This document shows, one piece after another, positions 33,734 through 42,578 of a DNA stretch of 64,000 nt (positions are counted from its first letter, which is position 1; each line of letters begins with the position of its first letter). The stretch lies in assembly GCA_937974245.1 (NCBI GenBank), contig CALJKV010000064.1:1-64000 (forward strand). The letters run 5' to 3'. The notes under the pieces were generated by a model, which had not been told where the DNA came from, made no database searches, and saw only the letters and a list, made by a program, of their open reading frames with translations. The stretch comes from an uncultured Chloroflexota bacterium (GTDB lineage Bacteria > Chloroflexota > Anaerolineae > Aggregatilineales > Phototrophicaceae). A program made the translations under genes and the position numbers.

Positions 33734-33753
33734 AAACGGACTACAGTCCGTTT
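33734..33753. promoter_or_regulatory. TetR-type operator, tetR-proximal
   Basis: Exact second copy of the 20-base palindrome. It overlaps the last codons of the tetR gene (stop at 33752-33754), and the centre-to-centre distance of 76 bases is about seven helical turns, which would place both dimers on one face of the DNA. Confidence 0.75.
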
Positions 33754-34351
33754 ATGGGTATTGGCGTACCAATTGTGAAGCGAGGGTGACAATGCCTTCA
33801 ATCACTTGGCCGAGCGAGTAACCCTGGCTGGCGCGTTGATAATACACTACGTGCGCATCCAGCATGATATAGAGTGTATCGGTGGCATAATCGAGATCAC
33901 CTACCGTTCCCAGGCGTTCGAGCAGACCGCGAATCGTTAGCCGCCACCAGATATGCGCCGGGTGCGTGAGCGTTGTCAGGCCGCTGGCCTGAACGCCGAT
34001 ACACAGCATCTCGGCGTATTCATCCACGAATTCGACCACCTGGGTCAGGAACCAGTGCAGGTTATCTGCGGGCTGTCCAGGGGTAGAGCGCAAGCGTTCC
34101 AGCGTGCGTTCCTGGAGTTCTCGCTGGTGCGAATCGAGGAGCACCTGAGTGAGGACTCCCTTGTTCTCGAAGTGGCGGTAGAGCGTACCTTTGCCCACGC
34201 CGGCTGCCTCCGCGATGGCAGTCATCGAGACTGCTTCGACACCGTGTTCGGCAAACAACCGCCGGGCGGTAGCGATTAAACGTTCTCGGTTTTTGATGGC
34301 ATCGGCGCGATTCGGTTGGGGATCGGGCGTAATCAGGTTATCAGAGGACAT
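33752..34351 (-). CDS. TetR-family transcriptional regulator
   Basis: A 199-residue repressor. The N-terminal helix-turn-helix (about 20-65) reads RERLIATARRLFAEHGVEAVSMTAIAEAAGVGKGTLYRHFENK, split here only as the standard TetR pattern (AEAAGVGKGTLYRHF), with a C-terminal ligand-binding helix bundle. Encoded just upstream of yceI in the same direction; the two palindromes between them are its probable targets. No matching palindrome lies before its own start, so it seems to control yceI rather than itself. Ribosome site is weak. Confidence 0.9.
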   Translation of the reverse strand: MSSDNLITPDPQPNRADAIKNRERLIATARRLFAEHGVEAVSMTAIAEAAGVGKGTLYRHFENKGVLTQVLLDSHQRELQERTLERLRSTPGQPADNLHWFLTQVVEFVDEYAEMLCIGVQASGLTTLTHPAHIWWRLTIRGLLERLGTVGDLDYATDTLYIMLDAHVVYYQRASQGYSLGQVIEGIVTLASQLVRQYP

Positions 34352-34437
34352 GGGAAAGCCTATCTGATTATGCAGGGATAGTGTTTATTATATACCAAAT
34401 GGGACGTTGCGGTTGGGGCGCAGTGCAAACAACAGTA

Positions 34438-34465
34438 AGCCGGGAAAAATGCTGCTCACCCGGCT
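34438..34465 (-). terminator. Putative terminator of the GlsB-type gene
   Basis: AGCCGGG (34438-34444) pairs with CCCGGCT (34459-34465), loop of 14. On the minus strand it is followed by TACTGTTGTTTG, only moderately T-rich, 27 bases after the gene end. Confidence 0.35.
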
Positions 34466-34491
34466 CGAAAATCGCGTTAGGGACTATCCAA

Positions 34492-34821
34492 CTATGCCGC
34501 GAACTGGGAGTTCCCGACCAGGCGGATGAGGTACACCAGGATAACCGCACCGAACGTACCGACTATCAGGCCGCCGATGATGCCGCCGCCCAGGTGAATC
34601 CCCAACAGACCGAACAGCCAGCTTCCGACTACGCCGCCGAGCAAGCCCAGGACAATGTCCCCCAATGGCCCATAGCCGCGCCCGCGCATGATGCGTCCGG
34701 CGAACATCCCGGCCAGCATCCACAGCAGAAGTGGCAGGAGCAGTGTGAAGGCGACTCCCAGAAGCCCCGACAGCAGCCACAGCGCCAGCAGCGCCATGAT
34801 AATGAATACAATTACGCCCAT
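34492..34821 (-). CDS. GlsB/YeaQ/YmgE-family stress-response membrane protein
   Basis: A 109-residue very hydrophobic protein. It has an extra N-terminal helix (1-28), then the typical family core: MLAGMFAGRIMRGRGYGPLGDIVLGLLGGVVGSWLFGLLG, followed by glycine-rich helix IIGGLIVGTFGAVILVYLI (about 75-100). Members are small inner-membrane proteins linked to general stress; molecular function unknown. AGAGGAG precedes the ATG by eight bases. A leftward monocistronic gene between ychF and tetR. Confidence 0.85.
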   Translation of the reverse strand: MGVIVFIIMALLALWLLSGLLGVAFTLLLPLLLWMLAGMFAGRIMRGRGYGPLGDIVLGLLGGVVGSWLFGLLGIHLGGGIIGGLIVGTFGAVILVYLIRLVGNSQFAA

Positions 34822-34979
34822 TTATGATACTCCTCTACCCGTTAAGATTACCTGTATTGCTGTTATATACGCAGGCGTAACGGGCGAAGTTGCAGGGGCA
34901 AAACAGCACTCACCAGAGATTCATGATCGAGCCGGGGATGTCCACCACAGGCCGCTTTTCGTGGCGAAAGCGAGCACAC

Positions 34980-36059
34980 CTACCCGCTGTGGCGGATGTG
35001 CACAATCTCGCCATCCTTGACGATGTACTCTTTTCCTTCCAGTCGCATTTTGCCTACTGCTTTGAGGGCGGCTTCGCTCCCGGCGGTGATGAGGTCATCG
35101 TAAGCCATCACCTCGGCGCGGATAAAGCCTTTTTGCAGGTCGGAGTGGATCGCCCCCGCGGCTTCCGGGGCAGTTGCGCCGATGTGGACGCGCCATGCCC
35201 GTACCTCATCCTCGCCGACTGTGAAGAACGACTGGATTGAGAGGAGTTCATAAGAGACGTGGATTACCTTCGAGGCGATCAGTTCGGTGATACCGTATTC
35301 TTCCATGAACAGCGCGGCGTCATCCGCGTCTAACTGCGCCAATTCCGCCTCTAACGCCCCTTGCAGGCCGACAACCCGGCTCTGCTGATGGGAGTAGGTG
35401 AGGAGCGTGGCGGGGTCGGCGGCTTCGTCGCCCATATTGATAACGATCAGCACCGGCTTGAGGGTGAGGAAGCCGAAGCCCTTCAACGGCTTGATTTCGG
35501 CTTCGGTCAGGTTGAGGTTGCGCAGGGGCTGGCCGTTTTCCAGGTGGGCTTTGAAGCCAAGCATCAATTCATGTTCGTCCAGCACGGCTTTGCCGACGTT
35601 CTTGCCCCGTACCCGCATATCGCTCGCCAGTTTTTCCAGGCGGTTTTCCACCGTCACCAGGTCAACCAGGAGAAATTCATTATCGAGCGCCTCAACATCG
35701 CGCTGGACATCCACCGTTTCATAGGGGTGGGGGACGGTATCGTTATGGAAGTGGCGCACCACATGGACGAAGCCATCCACCTGCGCCAGTTCGTTGCGGA
35801 ACTGACCTTTGAGACCGCCTTCGCCCAGGCCTTTGTCGAGGCCGCCGATGTCGGTATAGGTCACGTTGGCGTATACCGTCTTCTTGGGGTTGTACATTGC
35901 ACTGAGTTTATCCACACGGGGGTCAGGGACGTTGACTACAGCGGTATGGACTTCAAACTGGCCGCTGGTGGCAGCGCCAGTAGGCAGGTTCTGGCCGGTA
36001 AGGGCGTTAAAGATGGTTGTTTTGCCGCTGTTGGGCAGGCCGATAATTCCAAGTCGCAT
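34980..36059 (-). CDS. ychF: YchF/OLA1-type P-loop ATPase
   Basis: A 359-residue GTPase-fold protein that binds ATP and associates with ribosomes. Signatures: G1 GLPNSGKTTIFN, the DIGGL switch region, GLGEGGLKGQFRNELAQVD, the degenerate G4 VINMGDE instead of NKxD (explaining the ATP preference of the family), and a C-terminal TGS domain with SIQSFFTVGEDEVRAWRV and VMAYDDL. Family length is near 360. AAGGA precedes the ATG. Regulation is not evident. The DNA before it is short (130 bases) and divergent with the permease gene. Confidence 0.95.
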   Translation of the reverse strand: MRLGIIGLPNSGKTTIFNALTGQNLPTGAATSGQFEVHTAVVNVPDPRVDKLSAMYNPKKTVYANVTYTDIGGLDKGLGEGGLKGQFRNELAQVDGFVHVVRHFHNDTVPHPYETVDVQRDVEALDNEFLLVDLVTVENRLEKLASDMRVRGKNVGKAVLDEHELMLGFKAHLENGQPLRNLNLTEAEIKPLKGFGFLTLKPVLIVINMGDEAADPATLLTYSHQQSRVVGLQGALEAELAQLDADDAALFMEEYGITELIASKVIHVSYELLSIQSFFTVGEDEVRAWRVHIGATAPEAAGAIHSDLQKGFIRAEVMAYDDLITAGSEAALKAVGKMRLEGKEYIVKDGEIVHIRHSG

Positions 36060-36267
36060 GAAAAGTCCTTCTCATTGGTTGCAGGAATACCAGCAGTATA
36101 CATGCGCCCTGGACACGCTTCAATGGGATGTGTGACCGGGTATGGCGCAAATGAATGGGAAAGGGCTACACTGAGTATCGGCGCACCAGGCATTGGCATT
36201 CAAGCACCGACGATGTCCCTGCTTTTCGCGCCGCTATTCAGCCGAGATAATTGCCAGAGAAGTGTCT

Positions 36268-38064
36268 ATGCTTGCCCCGAACGAAATCCTGCTTATTATT
36301 ATTATCGCCGTCACGCTTGCCCTCATCATATCGAACCGCCTGCTGCCTGATGTGGTGGCCGTCCTGGTGATGCTGGCATTGGGCATCACCGGGTTGGTGA
36401 CACCCCAACAAACGCTGTCCGGTTTCAGCAACCCGGTGGTGATAACACTCATCGGGCTGTTTATCATCACCCAGTCATTGGAAGATACCGGGGTGATCCA
36501 GTGGATTGCCCAGCAGATTAATAATATGGGCGGGGGTTCGGAAGTGCGGTTGGTGCTCTTGTTCATGGCGGCAGGCGCGCTGCTCTCGTTGGTGATGAAC
36601 AATGTTGCTGCTGGGGCGGTGCTGCTCCCCGCCGCTGTTCGGGTGGGGCAAATCTCTAAAGTGCGACTGTCCAAACTGCTGATTCCGCTCTCGTTTGGCA
36701 CGTTGGTAGGCGGTATGGCGACCTACCTGACTACTGCCAATATCATCCTGAGCGGGTTATTGCACGAACAGGGATTAGACGGCCTGGGGATGGTGGATTT
36801 CATCCCGACTGGTGGCCTGATTGTGATCGCCGGGTTGGTCTACATGCTGGTGATCGGGCGGCGCATTTTGCCGGAACGGGACACGCTCACCCAGAATGTG
36901 ATGCTGACTGATTTACAGCAGACCTATCAGCTTGACGAACGTTTGTGGGAAGTGCGGGTGCTGCCAGAGTCAGAGTTGGCGCATACCCGCCTCAACCAGA
37001 GCCACATTGGGGAGCGGCTTGGGCTAACGGTGCTGGCGATCTGGCGGGGCAGACACGCGATTTTCTCCCCAGCGCCGAACCAAGACATTCTGCCGGATGA
37101 TTACCTGCTGGTGCTGGGGCGTAGAGAACGGGTAGATCAGCTTCTGACGTGGGGCACTGTGTTAAGCCGGGAACAACCGCCGGACAACCATAAGCATGAT
37201 TACAGCGTGGACTTTACCGAGGTGATTATCGCGCCGCGTTCGATCGCGCTCGGCCAGACGCTGAGCGAGTTGAAGTACCGCGAGCGGTTCGGCCTGACTG
37301 CCGTCGCCCTGTGGCGCGAGGGACGCAGTTATCGTACTGACGTGGGCAAGATGCCGTTGCAGGTGGGTGATGCACTGCTGTTGATCGGTTCGCCGGAACG
37401 GGTCAAGACGCTGGCGAATGACCGGGACTATCTTGTGCCCAGTGTTGGCTATACATCTCGTCCACCACGTCCGCAGAAAGCGGCCTGGGCGCTGCTGATT
37501 ACGGTGATTACGCTGGCGCTGGCGATCCTGGATGTGTTCCCTTTGCCCCAGGTAATGCTGGCCGGGGCGGTGGCGCTGGTGATTACCCGATGCCTGAGTA
37601 TGGAGGAAGCCTACCAGGCAATTGAGTGGCGCGTCATCTTTCTGGTGGCGGGTATCCTGCCGCTGAGTACCGCCATGATCGGCACCGGGCTGGCGGCGCG
37701 AATCGGGGTGGCGGTGGTGAACCTGCTGGCCGGGTCAACGCCATTGGTGCTAGTGGCGGGGATGTTCCTGCTCAGTATGCTGGTCACACAGATTATCGGG
37801 GGGCAGGTGGCCGGGTTGATCGTCGGCCCCATCGCAATAACGACTGCTCTGCAGATCGGCACTAACCCGCAGGCGATGGCCGTGGCGGTGGCGATTGGTT
37901 GTTCGACTGCTTTTCTAACGCCGATTGCCCACCCCGTGAACATCCTTATGATGGGGCCGGGCGGCTACCGATTCAGTGACTTTTTCCGCGTAGGACTGGG
38001 GATGACCGTTGTCACGCTAGTGACACTTATGCTGGGGATGATGGTTATCTGGGGCGTAGGGTAG
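36268..38064 (+). CDS. SLC13/DASS-type permease with two TrkA-C domains
   Basis: A 598-residue membrane transporter with about 11-12 helices in two halves. Between them (about residues 200-395) lie two RCK_C/TrkA-C-like regulatory domains, seen as paired strands with GERLGLTVLAIWRGRHAIFSPAPNQDILPDDYLLVLG and a second copy ending VGDALLLIGSPERV, though each is quoted here only as a pattern. The final helices contain the conserved N- and C-terminal hairpin motifs (VMNNVAAGAVLLPA and CSTAFLTPIAHPVN). Such proteins move sodium with dicarboxylates or sulfate. The ATG at 36268 follows AGAGAAG; the frame opens further upstream without family support. Confidence 0.85.
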   Translation: MLAPNEILLIIIIAVTLALIISNRLLPDVVAVLVMLALGITGLVTPQQTLSGFSNPVVITLIGLFIITQSLEDTGVIQWIAQQINNMGGGSEVRLVLLFMAAGALLSLVMNNVAAGAVLLPAAVRVGQISKVRLSKLLIPLSFGTLVGGMATYLTTANIILSGLLHEQGLDGLGMVDFIPTGGLIVIAGLVYMLVIGRRILPERDTLTQNVMLTDLQQTYQLDERLWEVRVLPESELAHTRLNQSHIGERLGLTVLAIWRGRHAIFSPAPNQDILPDDYLLVLGRRERVDQLLTWGTVLSREQPPDNHKHDYSVDFTEVIIAPRSIALGQTLSELKYRERFGLTAVALWREGRSYRTDVGKMPLQVGDALLLIGSPERVKTLANDRDYLVPSVGYTSRPPRPQKAAWALLITVITLALAILDVFPLPQVMLAGAVALVITRCLSMEEAYQAIEWRVIFLVAGILPLSTAMIGTGLAARIGVAVVNLLAGSTPLVLVAGMFLLSMLVTQIIGGQVAGLIVGPIAITTALQIGTNPQAMAVAVAIGCSTAFLTPIAHPVNILMMGPGGYRFSDFFRVGLGMTVVTLVTLMLGMMVIWGVG

Positions 38065-38066
38065 CA

Positions 38067-38513
38067 TCACCCTGTCACGACCAGCACGCCAGCGACGACG
38101 GCCAGGGTGATCGCCACGCTCCACAGCGCCGCGCCAAGCGTCATGGCAATCACTAACCGCAGCGGATTCGCCCCCAACGAAAGGCCGATCACTGCGCCCA
38201 ACTGCGATCCTACTGTCATTGGGGCGAGCAGCGCCAGGCCGACCAGCCCGTACCGCTTCCATGCCGCCTGTACTCGCGTCACCATGCGGTTGGGTTGTGC
38301 CGCTTGTGAGGAACGGTTCATACGCCGGGCAATCCGTGCCCGCAGAGAAGTGCCCGCCACTACAACCAGCGCCGCGCCACAGCCGTAGCTGACCGTCACG
38401 GTGAGCGCCACGCCCACCGGCGATACCTGGAGCGCGATGCCAGCCGGAATCGCCGACCAGAACGAGAGAAACGCCCAACCGAAAATTGTGCCAAAGGCGA
38501 TGAATTGTGCCAT
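38067..38513 (-). CDS. Small multidrug-export-like membrane protein (PF06695-like)
   Basis: A 148-residue protein with four or five hydrophobic helices (about 4-30, 32-55, 85-110 and 118-145). The block SAIPAGIALQVSPVGVALTVT resembles the helix-turn of the small multidrug export family, whose function is mainly predicted. It converges with the permease gene, leaving only two bases between their stop codons. No ribosome site stands out, so the start is less certain. Confidence 0.55.
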   Translation of the reverse strand: MAQFIAFGTIFGWAFLSFWSAIPAGIALQVSPVGVALTVTVSYGCGAALVVVAGTSLRARIARRMNRSSQAAQPNRMVTRVQAAWKRYGLVGLALLAPMTVGSQLGAVIGLSLGANPLRLVIAMTLGAALWSVAITLAVVAGVLVVTG

Positions 38514-38586
38514 GCAATGTCCCGTGACCTTGTCTGTGTGCCGTGTGTATTATACGGGAAACGGAGTTTGCAAGAAAATGGACTCT

Positions 38587-38621
38587 GCTGCGACTGCTAC
38601 GAGTGCAGCAAGATGGGCTAT
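38587..38621. repeat. Dispersed element A, copy 2
   Basis: Aligns with 11800-11834 at 30 of 35 positions without gaps. It lies 222 bases before element B copy 2. Confidence 0.6.
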
Positions 38622-38808
38622 TTCTCGCGTGGTGGGGGTTTGAGGCTGTGCAGCAAAACAGCAGGTTTTGCAGCAAGAGGTGGTGAAAAGCAGCACTGAG
38701 TCTTGTGCGCTGAGTCTTGAGCAGAAAAGCTATCCACTGATGATGAATCCCTGAAAACTGAAAAGGAACGTGGCACAGGACTACGATAACACAAAATGGC
38801 GGGGAAAG

Positions 38809-38841
38809 GGTGAATCTTTATTCAAACATTTGTTCAAAAAT
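38809..38841. repeat. Dispersed element B, copy 2
   Basis: Aligns with 11990-12022 at 30 of 33 positions. Contains ATTTGTTC with a left arm AAAC, so the GAAC-N4-GTTC dyad is broken at one base here. It lies about 200 bases before the kinase ATG. Confidence 0.6.
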
Positions 38842-39044
38842 CGCCGTCCATAAAGATAACGGTGGGCATTCGCCATAGTGTGGTATGATGGCGACTGGTT
38901 AAATTGTAATTTTCGTAATATTTCCTGTTTTCTCCTGTTTTTCAGGCGTATGGATAACCTCTTCTCGCGCCTCTTAATCCACCCTGCCGGATTTCTTGGG
39001 TACAATAATGGCACACGATTATCCGGCAATGAGTATTTGTCATC

Positions 39045-42000
39045 ATGGAAATGGAATTAGTTGCCAACCGTTACCAACTGCTGGAACAACTTGGTGCGGG
39101 CGGAATGGGCGTGGTCTACCGGGTCACTGACCGCCTGACCGGGGAAAATCTGGCCCTGAAGAAAGTCATCATCCCCACTCTGTCAGAGACTTCTACCGCC
39201 ATCAGCGATAGTGTTGATGTGCGCCTGGCGCTCTCCCACGAGTTCCGCACCCTGGCATCGCTGCGCCACCCGAATATCGTCACTGTCCAGGATTACGGCT
39301 TTGACGCCGAACGCCAACCGTTTTTCACGATGAGTCTCGTCAATGACCCTCTTACCATCCTCGAAGCCGGCAGAGCGCGTTCGCTGGAAGGGAAAGTCCG
39401 TCTGCTGCTGGATGTACTTGGTGCGCTCAGTTATCTGCATCGCCGTGACATCATTCACCGTGACCTCAAACCGGGCAACGTGCTGGTGGATGCCGACGGC
39501 ACGGTCAAAGTGCTGGACTTCGGCCTGGCGACGACCCGAGCCCCGGAAGAAAGCCGTCAGGTGATTGGCACTGTCGCTTATATGGCACCAGAGCTCCTGA
39601 TGGAAGGCCCGGCGTCGGTGGCATCCGACCTGTACGCGGTGGGGATTATAGCCTACCAGATGCTGGCCGGACGGCATCCGTTCAATGTGGGCAATGTTTC
39701 ACTCCTGATTGCACAGATCATCAGTGGTCGTGTCGCCTTTGTCGGAATAGATGAGCGATTGGCGCCGGTTCTGGGGCGGCTGCTTGCCAAATCGCCCGCT
39801 GACCGTTACGCGCAGGCTGGAGACGCAACCCAGGCTTTGTGTGAAGCGGTGGGTCTGCCCCTGCCACAGGAAAGCGTCGCCGTGCGCGAGAGCTTCCTGC
39901 AAGCGTCCCGTTTCGTCGGGCGTGATGTGGAACTCAACCAACTGCGCGGAGCACTGCGGGGGATTACAGCCTTTACCCAGGAGTCGCCCGAACCTGGCGA
40001 GATTGCGCCGGATATGCCAGCGGCGGGCGGCGGATTCTGGTTTATCGGCGGCGAAAGTGGCGTCGGGAAATCGCGCCTGACGGATGAAGTGCGGGTGCTG
40101 GCCCTGGTGGCCGGGGCGCGAGTCCTGCATGGGCAGGGCGTGGCTGATGGCGGGGCGCTCTACCAGCTGTGGCGTGAACCGCTGCGGCGTATGGCACTGT
40201 GGGCGGACATCAGCGATGCGGATGCGGCGGTACTGCAAGACCTTGTGCCGGATATCGCGGCGCTCCTGGGGCGAGAGATTCCCACCGCGCCGACCCTGGA
40301 TGGGAGCGCGTATCATCAGCGGCTTGTCACGACGATTACGGCGGTTTTCCGGGCGCAAACCGACCCGATTATGCTGTTGATGGAGGATATGCAGTGGGCG
40401 ACAGAGAGCCTGGAACCACTGCGAGCGCTGGCAGGGATGGCCGCCGAACTGCCATTGCTCATTATCGGCACGTACCGTGATGACGAAAAACCTGATCTGC
40501 CGCAAAGCTTCCCGGATGCCCATGTTCTTACACTGCCACGCCTTTCCGGGGGGGCGATTGCCAGCCTGAGCGAGTCAATGCTGGGTGAGGCCGGCACACG
40601 TCCCGAAGTGATAGACCTGCTCGAACGGGAAACTGAAGGCAATGTTTTCTTTATCGTGGAAGTGGTGCGGGCGCTGGCAGAAGAAGCTGGACGTTTGAGC
40701 GATATCGGACAAGTGACTTTGCCACAACAGGTCTTTGCAGGCGGAATCCAGCGCGTTATCCAGCGCCGTCTCCACCGAGTTCCTACCGCAGACCGTCCGC
40801 TGCTGCGCCTGGCTGCGATTGTCGGGCGGCAGCTTGATCTGACGGTCATGGACGCCCTTGCGAAGAAAGCACGACCGGGCAACGATCTGGACTCGTGGTT
40901 GACGACCTGTGCTAACGCCGCCGTACTGGATATGCAGGATGGTCACTGGCGTTTCGCCCATGATAAATTGCGTGAGGCTCTGTTGGCTGACATCCCAGCA
41001 GAGTCACGCCCCCGGTTGAGCCAGCAGGTGGCTGAGGCGCTCGAAGCCAGCTACACAGATCTTACCGACCATGCCTGGCATCTCACACAACTGTGGGCAA
41101 CAGCGGGGAACACCGCGAAAGAAGGGCATTACGCCATTACCGCCGCGCACCAGGCCGCTAAAGCCAGTAACTACCAGGATGCTGTGAGTCTGTTCAACCG
41201 GGCTATTCAGCTTGAGGCCTATACCCAGGCCGATAACCCGCGCCAGGTCGAAGCGGATCTCTATCTGGAACTGGGGCGAACGCACTACAGCCTGAGTAAC
41301 TATGAACCGGCCAACGAGGATGCCCGCCGGGCGCTTGACCGCTTCCGCGACCAGGACAACCTGCTTGGCACCGCCGATTCGATCTCGTTATTGGGGCAGA
41401 TTGATATGCGTCTGGGTAACAGGGAGCAGGCTGCGGCGCAAATTAATGAGAGCCTGGCAATGTACCGTGAAACGGGCAATCTGCTGTATATTGCGTTCGG
41501 GCTGATGAACCGGGGCATTATTGAAAATCAGCTCGGCCAGTATGAAAAAGCGCACGATACCATGCTGGAATGCCTGCAATACATGCGCGACTCTGGCGAC
41601 CGGGTGGGGCTGGGCCGTGCCCTGAATAACCTGGGTATTATCTGTGACATGCTGGGCGACTATGAACAGGCCACTGACTACTTCGAGCAAAGCATGGCCG
41701 TTCGCCGGGCCGTCAATGACCGGCACGGCATCGCCTACACGCTCTATAATATGGGCGCGATGCTGGATGACCAGGGGCAGCCAGAGTGGGCGCTAGAATT
41801 GTTTACCGAGTCGCTGAAACTGCTGCGGATTATCGGGGAACGCCGCTCGATTGGGGTGGCGCTGCTCAGCCTGGGGAGCTTAACCTATCGTGTGAAGGGG
41901 GATGCCCTGGTTGCAGTAAAGTATCTCCGAGAAAGCATGATTATGCACCGGGCAACGGATAACCAGCACGGCACTTGCCAGACGATCAATATGCTGGGTG

Positions 42001-42353
42001 AGATTGCCGCGGGCGAGGGCGACTATGCTCTAGCACACACGCATTACCAGCAGGCACTGCGGTTGGCAATTGACGAGCAATTCGAAGGACTTATCAAGGA
42101 GTCCGCGCTGTACGCGGGGGAACTGCGAGTCCGTCAGGGGCAGATTGAATCTGGCCTGGAACTTATCGGACTGGTGCAGGCGCAAAGCACGGGCAACACA
42201 GGGCTTCAGCGTGCTATCAGTCGTGTCCTGGATAAACTGCGCCCCGACATCCCGCCTGATGTGCTGGACAGTGCCTTGAAACGTGGTGCGGTATTTGACT
42301 GGGAGGGCATACTGCCGACTCTGGTGGAAAGTGATAGGGATAGCGGGGCGTAA
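39045..42353 (+). CDS. Ser/Thr protein kinase fused to AAA ATPase and TPR repeats
   Basis: A 1102-residue signalling protein. Residues 1-275 form a Hanks-type kinase (glycine loop LGAGGMGVVYRV, Lys in LALKK, HRDLKPGNVLV, DFGLA, MAPELL). About 285-670 form an AAA-type ATPase module (Walker A GGESGVGKSRL, Walker B-like LLMEDMQWA), similar to the ATPases of PknK and LuxR-MalT-type regulators. The rest (about 700-1080) is a chain of TPR repeats (NYEPANEDARRAL, YEKAHDTM, YEQATDYFEQSM and so on). No DNA-binding or membrane segment is seen, so the output is phosphorylation or partner binding. The FHA proteins in the window are plausible partners. Confidence 0.92.
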   Translation: MEMELVANRYQLLEQLGAGGMGVVYRVTDRLTGENLALKKVIIPTLSETSTAISDSVDVRLALSHEFRTLASLRHPNIVTVQDYGFDAERQPFFTMSLVNDPLTILEAGRARSLEGKVRLLLDVLGALSYLHRRDIIHRDLKPGNVLVDADGTVKVLDFGLATTRAPEESRQVIGTVAYMAPELLMEGPASVASDLYAVGIIAYQMLAGRHPFNVGNVSLLIAQIISGRVAFVGIDERLAPVLGRLLAKSPADRYAQAGDATQALCEAVGLPLPQESVAVRESFLQASRFVGRDVELNQLRGALRGITAFTQESPEPGEIAPDMPAAGGGFWFIGGESGVGKSRLTDEVRVLALVAGARVLHGQGVADGGALYQLWREPLRRMALWADISDADAAVLQDLVPDIAALLGREIPTAPTLDGSAYHQRLVTTITAVFRAQTDPIMLLMEDMQWATESLEPLRALAGMAAELPLLIIGTYRDDEKPDLPQSFPDAHVLTLPRLSGGAIASLSESMLGEAGTRPEVIDLLERETEGNVFFIVEVVRALAEEAGRLSDIGQVTLPQQVFAGGIQRVIQRRLHRVPTADRPLLRLAAIVGRQLDLTVMDALAKKARPGNDLDSWLTTCANAAVLDMQDGHWRFAHDKLREALLADIPAESRPRLSQQVAEALEASYTDLTDHAWHLTQLWATAGNTAKEGHYAITAAHQAAKASNYQDAVSLFNRAIQLEAYTQADNPRQVEADLYLELGRTHYSLSNYEPANEDARRALDRFRDQDNLLGTADSISLLGQIDMRLGNREQAAAQINESLAMYRETGNLLYIAFGLMNRGIIENQLGQYEKAHDTMLECLQYMRDSGDRVGLGRALNNLGIICDMLGDYEQATDYFEQSMAVRRAVNDRHGIAYTLYNMGAMLDDQGQPEWALELFTESLKLLRIIGERRSIGVALLSLGSLTYRVKGDALVAVKYLRESMIMHRATDNQHGTCQTINMLGEIAAGEGDYALAHTHYQQALRLAIDEQFEGLIKESALYAGELRVRQGQIESGLELIGLVQAQSTGNTGLQRAISRVLDKLRPDIPPDVLDSALKRGAVFDWEGILPTLVESDRDSGA

Positions 42354-42484
42354 AAACACAGGAATTCATCCGGGAGACTGCCCCTGAATCTATGTGCGCA
42401 AAAATTGCTCGAAATTTGCCTTGCAAAAGAGTTGATTAAACGGCGCTTGCGATTTAATATCTATGCGATGATTTTCTGATGGAC

Positions 42485-42506
42485 ACAAGGGGCTGATGCC
42501 CCTTGT
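42485..42506 (+). terminator. Strong hairpin after the kinase gene
   Basis: ACAAGGGGC (42485-42493) pairs with GCCCCTTGT (42498-42506), nine perfect pairs with the loop TGAT. It is followed by TCTC rather than a T-tract, so it may be a terminator needing Rho, a processing site or an attenuator before potB. Confidence 0.45.
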
Positions 42507-42578
42507 TCTCATGAACCTGAATCAAATTGCGGGTGTGCGCTGGGTTTTTCGGGTACGGTTGGGTACTGGAGGGAGAGC

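Larger units (their letters stand above)
38514..39044. other. Repeat-containing spacer before the giant kinase gene
   Basis: About 530 bases without coding character. It contains element A copy 2, several GCAGCAA octamers (38645-38700), element B copy 2, then an AT-rich stretch. A possible -10 TACAAT lies at 39001-39006. This is the second of the two loci carrying elements A and B in the same order. Confidence 0.55.

Noticed and set aside
35361..36350. Long antisense frame across ychF (329 codons)
   Set aside because: Opposite strand of a confidently identified gene; long only because of codon bias.
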